NCBI GenBank assembly: GCA_934462715.1
Contig: CAKSIJ010000014.1
Location: forward strand, 20,349 to 84,348
Reading direction: 5' to 3'
Origin: an uncultured Clostridia bacterium
GTDB taxonomy: Bacteria; Bacillota; Clostridia; UBA1381
Length of the DNA: 64,000 bases
Shown: positions 42,063-50,893 of the stretch, piece by piece
Position numbering within the stretch: position 1 is the stretch's first letter
Layout of the letters: every line of letters begins with the position of its first letter
Notes under the pieces: model-generated
Database searches by the model: none
Told to the model about the DNA's origin: nothing
Seen by the model: only the letters and a program-made list of their open reading frames with translations
Translations under genes and position numbers: made by a program

Positions 42063-42082
42063 CGCCTATTATCCTTTTCATT

Positions 42083-43480
42083 TCATCTTCCACCGATTCT
42101 ATTTTTTGTTAATGGTTTCATATTATTTAAAGACTCCCACAGAAAAAACTTTGTTTCTTCTGTGCAATCCATATGCTTTAGTTTTATTTTCTTTTGCGGC
42201 ATCAGCAAAAGTTTTTCCGTTTCACCGCCAATATACTTATTTCCCGAATAATTTGCCCAAATACCCTCGGCATTTATAATGCTGCCGGTATTGTTATAAA
42301 CAACAACTTTTCCTTCGTTAATCGGTGATACATAGCAATCGCCCATAGCTGAATCCATAAGCTTTTCCACATTTAAAAGTCCCCAGCCATATAAATTATC
42401 CTTACCTATATCACCCAAATCAGCAGAAGTTGTTTTCAAAAGCTCTTTAAATTTCTGCGGCGTAACGTCCTCGTCAACTGAGAACATAATAGCTGCCGCC
42501 CCTGTTACAAGCGGTGCCGCCTGTGAAGTCCCTTGCATCAATATATACTCATCTGTTCCTTTAAGGCTTTTCACTTTTTCTCCCGGTGCGACAACAAATA
42601 CCGATTCATTTTTCTGTGAAAAATACGATTTTTCTTTTGCAATTCCGACAGAACCAACACCTATAACTTCATCATATCCGGCAGGATAGTATATTGTATC
42701 ATTCCCGTCATTTCCGACTGCGGCAACTATGATAACGCCTTTTTCATATGCGTATTTTACAGCGTCATAAATCACATTCTTATCCAGTTTAATTCCTAAA
42801 CTCAGATTTATCACTCTGCAATGATATTTATCAACAGCGTCATATATTGCCGTTGCCAATATATCCGTTCCGGCTGAAACATATTTATCTACACATTTGA
42901 GTGCGTATATGTTTGCTTTCGGAGCAGCTCCGACAATGCCGATACCGTTCATCTGTGCCGCAATAATTCCGGTCACATGAGTACCATGCCCGACATTATC
43001 CGAAAAATCATTGCTCTTTGATTTATCGGTATAATTATATCCGCCCGCCAAATTATCATCCAAATCAACGTGAGCATTGCAGCCGCTGTCGATAACCGCA
43101 ACATTAACCTGATTACCATACGTTTCAAACTCCCATGCATAATCTGCATTAATCATTTGCGTCTGCCACTGCTGCGAATATAATTCATCATCGGGAAGCT
43201 TAAATAAGCTTATCGGCTCTATGCCCTCGATTAAATCCACCTCATCATTTGCTTCGCAGTATGCAATATATTGATTCAATCCGCCTAAGTCGTTTAAATC
43301 GTCAATTTTATAGGTGTTTTTATTTTCTCCTATTTCTGCAAATCGTGATGTATCTAATACCGATGATATATCGGTATTAAATTTTACTATGTACCCTCTG
43401 CTGTCCGCGCTTACTCTGCAAACCGGAATCAAAAGCATCGGCAAAATAATAAATAATTCAGTTTTTTCATGTAGTTTCAT
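42083..43480 (-). CDS. Exported subtilisin-like serine protease (S8 family)
   Basis: A secreted peptidase of about 465 residues. A signal peptide is followed by a propeptide-like stretch, and the subtilase domain begins near residue 105. The catalytic triad is visible: Asp in VNVAVIDSGC, His in VGHGTHVTGII, and Ser in MQGTSQAAPLVTGAA. A C-terminal domain of about 100 residues (VYNNTGSIINAEGIWANYSG) is not recognised. The frame opens at 43495, but GGGGTG lies just before the ATG at 43480. It stands in a region of gene fragments and may be the last intact gene of an older surface-protein cluster. Confidence 0.88.
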   Translation of the reverse strand: MKLHEKTELFIILPMLLIPVCRVSADSRGYIVKFNTDISSVLDTSRFAEIGENKNTYKIDDLNDLGGLNQYIAYCEANDEVDLIEGIEPISLFKLPDDELYSQQWQTQMINADYAWEFETYGNQVNVAVIDSGCNAHVDLDDNLAGGYNYTDKSKSNDFSDNVGHGTHVTGIIAAQMNGIGIVGAAPKANIYALKCVDKYVSAGTDILATAIYDAVDKYHCRVINLSLGIKLDKNVIYDAVKYAYEKGVIIVAAVGNDGNDTIYYPAGYDEVIGVGSVGIAKEKSYFSQKNESVFVVAPGEKVKSLKGTDEYILMQGTSQAAPLVTGAAAIMFSVDEDVTPQKFKELLKTTSADLGDIGKDNLYGWGLLNVEKLMDSAMGDCYVSPINEGKVVVYNNTGSIINAEGIWANYSGNKYIGGETEKLLLMPQKKIKLKHMDCTEETKFFLWESLNNMKPLTKNRIGGR

Positions 43481-43504
43481 CTCGCACCCCGGCATTTATT
43501 AATT

Positions 43505-44046
43505 TGTTATGGTATATGTTTTCTTCTTTGATAATGGTACTGTTTTATGGTTAATTGTATATCCTTTTTGTTTAAGCCCTTATAAAATTCTTCTATATCC
43601 GTATCTTCCTTTGTTTTGATTGAATATGTCAAGTATATCGTCTTTAACTTATTTGTATTTATCTGTGTCTTTTAATTTTAGATAATAGTAAAAAGTGTTT
43701 CTTGCAAGACCTGCCAATTTCAATAAATCTTTAAGCGGATACATTTGCCTCAATTCAGCGATAATCAACGCTTTTTCCCGTTCTTTCGCTCTTTCGCAAG
43801 AACTAAGGCACTCAGTTTTTTAAGTAATCTATCTCCATTCTAAGACGTTGGTTTTCAGCAATCAAATCCTTTTCGGGGATCTCCTAAATCATATTTTCTT
43901 GCTGTTTCGTAATATCCTAAATGATGTTCTCGCATATCCATTATAACAGATATTTTGAATTTCGGCAAGTAGTTTTTGTTCTTCCTTCCTTGTTTTACCT
44001 GCAAAAATATGCACCTCCAAAAGTGTCTAGCTTTTGGGTGCATATC
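43505..44046 (-). mobile_element. Degraded IS3-family (IS150-like) insertion sequence remnant
   Basis: The right end (44008-44046) has the terminal sequence TGCACCCAAAAGCTAGACAC on the minus strand, typical of this group. Inside are broken frames: OrfA pieces (SVIMDMREHHLGYYETARKY; AENQRLRMEIDYLKKLSALV), then AELRQMYPLKDLLKLAGLAR and NTFYYYLK, and an OrfB start (NQNKGRYGYRRIL, TINHKTV), with stops and frameshifts between them. The rest of OrfB with its DDE residues is missing. It cannot transpose. Confidence 0.75.
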
Positions 44047-44047
44047 A

Positions 44048-44175
44048 TTTTCTGAAATTCTGCATTGTTTTGATGACCTGTTCCCACAGCATAGATTATT
44101 TTATCTGCACTTTCGGCTGATTCCTCTATTTTTTTGATATTTTCTTTATCATCTGCAATTGATAATTTAACCTTT
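44048..44175. repeat. 128-bp diverged copy of part of the DUF1643 gene at 54391-54518
   Basis: The stretch matches 54391-54518 over its whole length with about 11 differences by my count (about 91 percent identity). It includes the shared run CTGTTCCCACAGCATA. It is in antisense to the DUF1643 reading frame of the donor-type gene, and it lies between the IS3 remnant and the beginning of the next large ORF. Confidence 0.85.
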
Positions 44176-47100
44176 TCTAATGAAGCTGAAAATGATTACT
44201 ACGCAGACACAGCCAATAAAGCACAGTTATATGATGTTCAATACCCGATAAATGGAAGTATAAACACCTCAGATGATGTAGATTATATAAAGTTTATACC
44301 TGAAGCAAGCGAAATATACACAATAAACTGTATAAGTGCTTCAAATGCAAAAGCAGAGTTGTACGGTTCAAGCCCGACCCCGATAAAATCCGATTTCAAT
44401 TCATGTAAGGCTTGGCTTAAATCGAATCTTACATATTATTTGAAAATCAGCGGCAATATCGGTGATTATGTTATCACAATTCAAAAGGACGTACCCAAAG
44501 AAGCGGACGAATTTAACATATATGACTATGATATAGGAACAAATGCTTACAAAAAATCTATCCTGAAAATGTGCAAATTCATGTCGGATAACAGCGACAC
44601 AGAGGGCGCAAAGCAGATGTATGACGAATACGAAAGCATTTTAAGCCGTGAATCCGCACTTCACAGTCTGCCGGAGTTTTTATCGGGTCACCCGAAAGAT
44701 ATAAGTAATTTTGATGAAATTGTGAATCAGTATTATTCTACAAAATACAATGATTTGGAAACGGTTCGCCGTGAATATCTTGCACTGATAGACAAATACA
44801 CCGATTACGGACAGACAGAATTAATGTCAGCAGATAATGAGGACAGCACAGAAGATGAAAAATTTCCTATTGTAAGAAATTACTATCCGCCGACATACTC
44901 GATAACAGGAGAAATAATAGAGGACAATACAGAGGGTGAAACCGATTCGGGAATATTTCTGCAAAGTTTACCTGCTTTAAAAATACTTGAAGCAACGTCA
45001 ACAAAAATCAAGTGCAATGTTACTTTCCCATCATCGGGCGAAGAAGGAAATGTACTTTATCTGGTTGACTTCAACACATCGGACGGCTTAACAGTGGGTA
45101 AAAATGTATATCCGGGTAAAACTGATTTGCGAAGCGGTGAACACATAATTCACAATTTAAAGCCGGGCGGAATATACATTGTTGAAATACTTTGGTCAAC
45201 AGATGGCGGAGAAACCTATGGCAGAAAAAACAGTATATGCAGATTTGTGCAATTAGATTATGCCGATAACAATGAAACGTTCGAGCGGTATGATAACGGC
45301 GGACGTGTGGTTGCAGAAATTGAGCCTGAGGACAAAGCTCTTGCTAAAGATTCAGAATTTAACACATGGCTTGACAGAATGGATAAGGCATATTCAGCAT
45401 TAAGAGAGCTGACAGGTTATACGCCGTATGACGCTCAAAAAATTATCATGAAGTCAACGAGAGATAATTTAAATGAATATTTTAATGATATTGACGGCTT
45501 GAACTATTGGACGGTCACGCTCGGATATTATGACTATACAAGAGTATTCAAACATAACAGAGCATATGTCAGAGGGCATTTACGACGGCTTTCAAAAAAT
45601 GATTGGGGAGAAACTCCGCTGCATGAATTAAGCCATGTTTTTGATTATCGCGGTTGGGATTTCGATTCCGAAGCCTTGGCATGGTTCAAAATGTATTACA
45701 TCTGTGACACTCTCAATGCACGAATTTACGAACCGGGACGATTTGAAGATGAAAGCAAGGGTTGGTATACCGGAGAAGGATACTACAAGTTATTGTCAAA
45801 GGACAGATACTTAGACAGTTATGCAAATTCATTTTCTAAAAACAAATATGCTTCAGCCGGATTTGCGGTGATATTGATAGATATACAAAAACAAATAGGC
45901 TGGGAGCCTTTTAAAAAGACTTTCAGATACTTTTCGGATTTGGATATAAATCAAATACCTGATACGGACGGAGAAAAGCTGTTGCTGTTCTTTACAAAAT
46001 TAAAGGACTATTCCGGTAAGAACGTGTTTGCGTATTTATCAAAAAATGAAACCAAGATAATCAAAAGGCAATTTGGAATAGACCTTAGTTATGTTGAAGC
46101 CAAAATACCATTGACAAGCGGAGGAGCAACAGCCGCAATTTCCGCTGAAAAAGGCTCATATGCGGTGTATACATTTAAACCCAAAACATCGGGAAATTAC
46201 TACGTGTACACATCGCCCTATTCGGGAAGCGGAATAAGCAATGATACCTGTATAGAGATTTATTCGGATTCCGAAATGACGAATATGATTGCTTCAAATG
46301 ATGACTACGGAGGAAGCAGATTTTCTCAGGTTAATGTTGCAATGACAGAAAATGAGACATATTACATAAAGGTAAGACATTACAATAACGGTCGGCTTCT
46401 TGCACAGATAAACGTTATGAAAAATGCCCCTGTCAGGGACTTGACAATTGATGAATATCAGGATATAATAACAGATAATGGAGATTATGCTCTGTTTGGC
46501 TTTACACCGGATAAAACAGGTACATATGTTTTCAATGTGTCGGAGTACAACGGCGGAACACAAAACTATGATACGTATATCAAGCTTTATGACAGTGTTG
46601 GAATGACTAAGCAAATTGGAAACGGTGAGAAGAAAATCATTGCGAATCTTCAAGCAGGGAATAAATATTGCCTGAGATTCTCCGGATTTATGCTGCAATA
46701 TGCAAGAGGAAGAATTACCGTGTCACGAGGGCAAACGCTTGAATTTAAAAAGAAATCGGGCGGAAGCTACATATACGTAAACAATCCGGAAAAGTTCATA
46801 GATGACGATATAATATACCCGACAAATGCTATGCACACGATGAATAATTTAATATACCGTCAGGAGGATATATCCGGAACAAATACTATGTATGTAACTC
46901 ACTCATGCTCGGACTATGAAAATCACCCGACAGGTGAGTTCTATTATGACATTGATTTTGAGAACAACACAAACAGCAGTATTACGATAAGTATATATAA
47001 GCTAAACTACCTTGTGACAAAAGACTACGGCGAACTGCCGACACTTTGTTATGACAGACTAAGCGATAACAGTGAGTATAGCGGAACATACACAATTCCT

Positions 47101-48186
47101 GCCAAAAGCCATGTGTTATTGTTTAAGGATATACTGAATCAAGCGTTAAAACTACCTGTCAGAAGCGATAATTATTATTGCTTGCTTGGTATTTTCCTTG
47201 ATTTCAAGGTTCTTAACAATAAGAAACTCACTGTAAATACTTTGGCAGCTTACGATGAACAATATTTGCGATTAACAACATCATCAGACGGCACTTTGTA
47301 TGCTAATGTCAATAATAAGATAAATTATTGGAAATTTATTACGTATTTATATCCTAATCGAATTGGAGAGCGTGACATAAATAAGAAGATGAAAGGTATT
47401 GACCGCACAGGATTAGCGGAAATTAATGCAGAAGTCAATATTGCGATTGATGACAGCATACCTTCTCAAACATTGCCAATATACATGACTGACAAGTTAT
47501 ATGGTGAGAATATACATAATCCTAAATACACATGGATAACCGCTATAAATCCGTGGAATGACATTGATTGGGGAATGTACTATGCATTACCGTCAGCAAT
47601 GAACAGTTTTGAATATGACGATGTGTATAACGGCAAGACAGGAAAGTGGTATTTTGATTTCCGACACGTCAATCCTAATGTATTTAAGGATAATTATTGC
47701 AATCGATATTCAGATACTTTGTCGGGCAATGAATTAAATAACAGCATAAATGATACGTTTATAGATTACTTTAAACATCAGGCAAGCATTGACAGACCTA
47801 AAAATCCGTTATCTTTGTATCCTCTTCCGAACGAAGTTTCAAAAAAACAGTGGCAAGAGGTTGCCATGATGATGGGCGAATGGGGTACTACATATACATA
47901 TGATTTTTATGTGCAAAATAATGGTGATATGGATAGAAATCTAAAGTATATGTTCAGAATGTCTAACTATATTGCGGTTAAATTGACGGTAACAAATCTT
48001 ACAACAGGGGTAACACAAAACAGTTTAAGAACAGTAAAATCTGACAAGGTGCATGGAGAATTTATCCGTCAGGAGCAAGAACTATTTGATTTAAATATAG
48101 AAAAACGCAGCAATTATCATATAACACTCTCGATATTGAACGGAGTTGGAGTAACCGGATTTGATAATTGGTTGGAATTGAATTAA
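44134..48186 (+). CDS. Very large HExxH protein with PPC-like domains, N-terminus replaced
   Basis: A 1,350-codon open frame. Its first 14 codons (from TTG 44134, no ribosome-binding site) belong to the duplicated DUF1643 fragment, so the original start and the signal peptide expected for this kind of protein are lost. Coding resembling a surface protein begins near 44184. Visible parts are a PPC-like beta domain (about 46-125), a fibronectin-III-like stretch (about 285-380), a zinc-peptidase motif HELSH (497-501) with a later Glu (SEALAWF), and two further PPC-like domains (about 670-760 and 785-860, YYVYTS, YIKLYDS). The C-terminal 450 residues are unrecognised. It is probably a 5'-truncated pseudogene or unexpressed. 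Confidence 0.7.
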   Translation: MIFSLSSAIDNLTFSNEAENDYYADTANKAQLYDVQYPINGSINTSDDVDYIKFIPEASEIYTINCISASNAKAELYGSSPTPIKSDFNSCKAWLKSNLTYYLKISGNIGDYVITIQKDVPKEADEFNIYDYDIGTNAYKKSILKMCKFMSDNSDTEGAKQMYDEYESILSRESALHSLPEFLSGHPKDISNFDEIVNQYYSTKYNDLETVRREYLALIDKYTDYGQTELMSADNEDSTEDEKFPIVRNYYPPTYSITGEIIEDNTEGETDSGIFLQSLPALKILEATSTKIKCNVTFPSSGEEGNVLYLVDFNTSDGLTVGKNVYPGKTDLRSGEHIIHNLKPGGIYIVEILWSTDGGETYGRKNSICRFVQLDYADNNETFERYDNGGRVVAEIEPEDKALAKDSEFNTWLDRMDKAYSALRELTGYTPYDAQKIIMKSTRDNLNEYFNDIDGLNYWTVTLGYYDYTRVFKHNRAYVRGHLRRLSKNDWGETPLHELSHVFDYRGWDFDSEALAWFKMYYICDTLNARIYEPGRFEDESKGWYTGEGYYKLLSKDRYLDSYANSFSKNKYASAGFAVILIDIQKQIGWEPFKKTFRYFSDLDINQIPDTDGEKLLLFFTKLKDYSGKNVFAYLSKNETKIIKRQFGIDLSYVEAKIPLTSGGATAAISAEKGSYAVYTFKPKTSGNYYVYTSPYSGSGISNDTCIEIYSDSEMTNMIASNDDYGGSRFSQVNVAMTENETYYIKVRHYNNGRLLAQINVMKNAPVRDLTIDEYQDIITDNGDYALFGFTPDKTGTYVFNVSEYNGGTQNYDTYIKLYDSVGMTKQIGNGEKKIIANLQAGNKYCLRFSGFMLQYARGRITVSRGQTLEFKKKSGGSYIYVNNPEKFIDDDIIYPTNAMHTMNNLIYRQEDISGTNTMYVTHSCSDYENHPTGEFYYDIDFENNTNSSITISIYKLNYLVTKDYGELPTLCYDRLSDNSEYSGTYTIPAKSHVLLFKDILNQALKLPVRSDNYYCLLGIFLDFKVLNNKKLTVNTLAAYDEQYLRLTTSSDGTLYANVNNKINYWKFITYLYPNRIGERDINKKMKGIDRTGLAEINAEVNIAIDDSIPSQTLPIYMTDKLYGENIHNPKYTWITAINPWNDIDWGMYYALPSAMNSFEYDDVYNGKTGKWYFDFRHVNPNVFKDNYCNRYSDTLSGNELNNSINDTFIDYFKHQASIDRPKNPLSLYPLPNEVSKKQWQEVAMMMGEWGTTYTYDFYVQNNGDMDRNLKYMFRMSNYIAVKLTVTNLTTGVTQNSLRTVKSDKVHGEFIRQEQELFDLNIEKRSNYHITLSILNGVGVTGFDNWLELN

Positions 48187-48202
48187 AAAGGAGAGTAGTA
48201 TT

Positions 48203-49399
48203 ATGAAAAGGATTATTGCAATTTTAATGGTAATAGTATTAAATATAACCATGATTACAGTAAACGCAGAGGATTTTTCTGTTGCTGAAGCTGTTGAGGG
48301 ATTTAAATTAATAAACCACCCTGAGGCTTACACAGAAGTTGTTAACGGCAGTGAAAGAGATATACAAAGGCAAATTCAAAGAGAGTTAGACCGGGAGTAT
48401 CCAGACCATAACATGACAAAGGAAGAATATATAGATTTAATTAAATCACAAAGCGTACTAACACCTGAAAAAATATTTTATTTTAATGATTTAGACACAA
48501 CTAAATATTCAAAACAGTATGCTGAAAACGGTAGTTTCGAGTATCTTATCAATCCAACAAAACTGTGGGCTTTATCATACTGCAATCAAGCAACAGGAGG
48601 TGTTTTTAACGAAAATGATTATAATAAAGTACTATTATACAGATACCTTATGGACAATGAGGGATTGGATTTTTTAATGGACTCGGAAGCTGTAAGCAAA
48701 TTAGTGGCAGAGGAAATTGACGATAAAATATTAGACTGCAAGCTTGTCAATATTGTTATGGCTACAATACTATATCTAAAAGGAGAAAAGGCAGATTACG
48801 GCATTAAAATCTATAGCCTTGATGCCTATGACGATGAAGAATGTAATCTGGAAAAGTTCAAAGGATATAAAATGTCGGAGCTTATGGCAAGCTTGGGTTC
48901 GTACGAACAATACTCTGTTGAGGGTGTATTTGAGGAAAAACCTATTTACCAAACCGAAGCCGAAAGTCTGCAATCGGACGGACTGTTAAAGGGCAATGAC
49001 AAGGGACTTGACTTATTAAAGCCGATGACAAGAATAGAAGCAACAGCAATGCTTGTGCGTGCAATGGGATATGAGGATTCGCAAACCTCCGATACGTCTT
49101 ACTTTACAGATGTTCAAAGTGACAACTGGGGAGCTAAATATGCCAATATCGCCAAGGACAAGGGCATTACAACAGGTGTCGGAAACGATATGTTTGCCCC
49201 GAATGATACAATTACCGCAAGCCAGTTTGCAACGCTTATACTCCGCAATATGGGCGAAAACCCGGATTGGCAGACCGCAATTGATACCTTTGTTGAAAGA
49301 GGACTGATTACCTCTGAACAAGCCGGGAAAATGGACTTGTTTACCCGTGGGGATATGGCAAAAATCATATATGAAGCACGGCAAAAAAATATGTTCTGA
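48203..49399 (+). CDS. SLH-domain surface protein
   Basis: An exported cell-surface protein of 398 residues with a clear signal peptide (about 1-22, MKRIIAILMVIVLNITMITV). Its first 250 residues are not recognised and are rich in acidic and aromatic residues. The C-terminal part holds SLH repeats, which bind pyruvylated secondary cell-wall polymer. Visible repeat signatures are LLKPMTRIEATAMLVRAMGY, NWGAKYANIAKDKGITTGVG with MFAPNDTITASQFATLI, and LITSEQAG. GGAGAG lies nine bases before the ATG. It follows the large HExxH gene by 16 bases and may form an operon with it. Confidence 0.88.
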   Translation: MKRIIAILMVIVLNITMITVNAEDFSVAEAVEGFKLINHPEAYTEVVNGSERDIQRQIQRELDREYPDHNMTKEEYIDLIKSQSVLTPEKIFYFNDLDTTKYSKQYAENGSFEYLINPTKLWALSYCNQATGGVFNENDYNKVLLYRYLMDNEGLDFLMDSEAVSKLVAEEIDDKILDCKLVNIVMATILYLKGEKADYGIKIYSLDAYDDEECNLEKFKGYKMSELMASLGSYEQYSVEGVFEEKPIYQTEAESLQSDGLLKGNDKGLDLLKPMTRIEATAMLVRAMGYEDSQTSDTSYFTDVQSDNWGAKYANIAKDKGITTGVGNDMFAPNDTITASQFATLILRNMGENPDWQTAIDTFVERGLITSEQAGKMDLFTRGDMAKIIYEARQKNMF

Positions 49400-49423
49400 T
49401 AGTTATTGCTGACATTAAAAAAG

Positions 49424-49475
49424 AATTGCAGTACCCAATATATCAAATATATAACACCGGGTACTGCAATTTTTA
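49424..49475. terminator. Bidirectional terminator between the SLH gene and the integrase
   Basis: A perfect 13-bp stem AATTGCAGTACCC/GGGTACTGCAATT with a long AT-rich loop, followed by TTTT, between two converging genes. Confidence 0.8.
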
Positions 49476-49477
49476 TT

Positions 49478-50662
49478 TTATGCCTGTTTGCCGAAAAGCG
49501 TATCTTCAATAGCTACTGCCGCCGAAACCTCTACCGATTCCAGAACATGAGAGTAAATATTCATAGTTATGCCGAAATCGGAATGACCCAATCTCATCTG
49601 AGCGACTTTGGGCGATACTCCGTGAGTTAGCATTAAAGTAGCATTCGTATGCCGAATATCGTGCAGCCTAATAGGTTTTAAACCGTTATTAACCAGTATT
49701 CTGTGGAATTTCCTTGAAAATGTATTAGGGTTATAAGGCTTTCCGTTCGGCTGACATACTACATAATCACCGTCATAAAATAGCTTGCCGTATCTCAGCT
49801 TATTTTCGTTATACCTTGCCCTGCCCTTTTTCAATAGTGCAATAATATTGTCGGTAATAGGGATTTTTCTCTCACCGCTTGCGGATTTAGGCTTTTTGGT
49901 TTTAATTCTTTCTTTGCAGACCTCTTTACTGACTTCAACAAGATTATCTTCTATAGTAACAAGTTTCTTATCAAAATCTATGTTGTGCCATTTTAAGCCT
50001 AAAAGTTCACCGCGCCTTAAACCCAAAACAAGGTCAAGAGTAATCGGCAACATCATGTCAGTACCGTTTATAACTTTAAGCAGTTTTTCAATTTCAGCTT
50101 CATCATACACCTCTGCCTGATATTTTACAGGCTTTGGAAGTATAACGCTTTTGCATACGTTCTTTTTGATAAGCTCATTATCAACTGCTTTGTCAAATGC
50201 GGCAGAAAGATTGTGATATATGTTTTTAACCGTTTTCGCACGAATCGGCTTGCCTGTCACAGGAGATTTGTTTGATAATTCATTTATCCAGTTCTGCACG
50301 TCAGCTGATGAAACATCTTGAATCGGTAATCTTCCCAATGAACTTGTTTTGATGTAATGGTTTATATTGTATTTATATCCCTGCAAGGTTGTGACAGACA
50401 GATTATTGGCAATATATAAGTCGTACCACTTATCCACCCATTCGGAAACGGTTATGTTATTTGATTTTACATAGCTTTGATTTTCATAATCATCCATAAT
50501 CTGACGTAATCTTTGTTCTGCCATCTTTTTGGAACAACGAACAGTTTCATAGATTCTCTGCCGTTTTCCTGTTGTTTTATCAATCGGTAATTCGATAATC
50601 AATTGATAACATGATTCTTTACTTTTAATGGTTCTTTTTCTTATGTGCCCTGATACACGCAT
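49478..50662 (-). CDS. Tyrosine-type site-specific integrase
   Basis: An integrase of 394 residues in the phage/ICE tyrosine recombinase family. It has an N-terminal arm-binding-type region, a SAM-like core-binding domain (about 65-165) and a catalytic domain with the R-H-R-H-Y set: Arg in LGLRRGELLGL (about 215), His and Arg in LHDIRHTNATL (about 335), His in LGHSD (about 357) and Tyr in MNIYSHV (about 370). The ATG at 50662 has AAAGGAGG nine bases upstream, inside the excisionase gene, so the two are translationally coupled. It marks one edge of a likely integrative element. Confidence 0.95.
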   Translation of the reverse strand: MRVSGHIRKRTIKSKESCYQLIIELPIDKTTGKRQRIYETVRCSKKMAEQRLRQIMDDYENQSYVKSNNITVSEWVDKWYDLYIANNLSVTTLQGYKYNINHYIKTSSLGRLPIQDVSSADVQNWINELSNKSPVTGKPIRAKTVKNIYHNLSAAFDKAVDNELIKKNVCKSVILPKPVKYQAEVYDEAEIEKLLKVINGTDMMLPITLDLVLGLRRGELLGLKWHNIDFDKKLVTIEDNLVEVSKEVCKERIKTKKPKSASGERKIPITDNIIALLKKGRARYNENKLRYGKLFYDGDYVVCQPNGKPYNPNTFSRKFHRILVNNGLKPIRLHDIRHTNATLMLTHGVSPKVAQMRLGHSDFGITMNIYSHVLESVEVSAAVAIEDTLFGKQA

Positions 50663-50858
50663 GGTATGCAGCCTCCTTTAAATTAATTACTTGATTATTG
50701 TTTAAAAAACTGTTAAGTTCATCTTTGCTGACAAGATAAATGTTGCCTATTTTGTTGTATTTGAGTCCGCTGTATTTTACAAGTGCAGCAGCCTTTTGAT
50801 AACAGATACCCATAATTGCTGAAATATCTTTAATTCCGAGATATTCCTTTTCATGCAT
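50625..50858 (-). CDS. Excisionase / small HTH DNA-binding protein
   Basis: A 77-residue protein with a MerR/excisionase-like helix-turn-helix. The helix region ISAIMGICYQKAAALVKYSG is followed by the wing NKIGNIYLVSKDELNSFL. Its 3' end overlaps the integrase start by 38 bases, the usual arrangement of xis and int. GAAAGGAGC lies before the ATG. The lysine-rich tail (RAHKKKNH) may not be part of the core fold. It probably sets the direction of the integrase, favouring excision. Confidence 0.75.
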   Translation of the reverse strand: MHEKEYLGIKDISAIMGICYQKAAALVKYSGLKYNKIGNIYLVSKDELNSFLNNNQVINLKEAAYHACIRAHKKKNH

Positions 50859-50893
50859 AGTGATTGCTCCTTTCTTGCCACCTACGCAAATTG

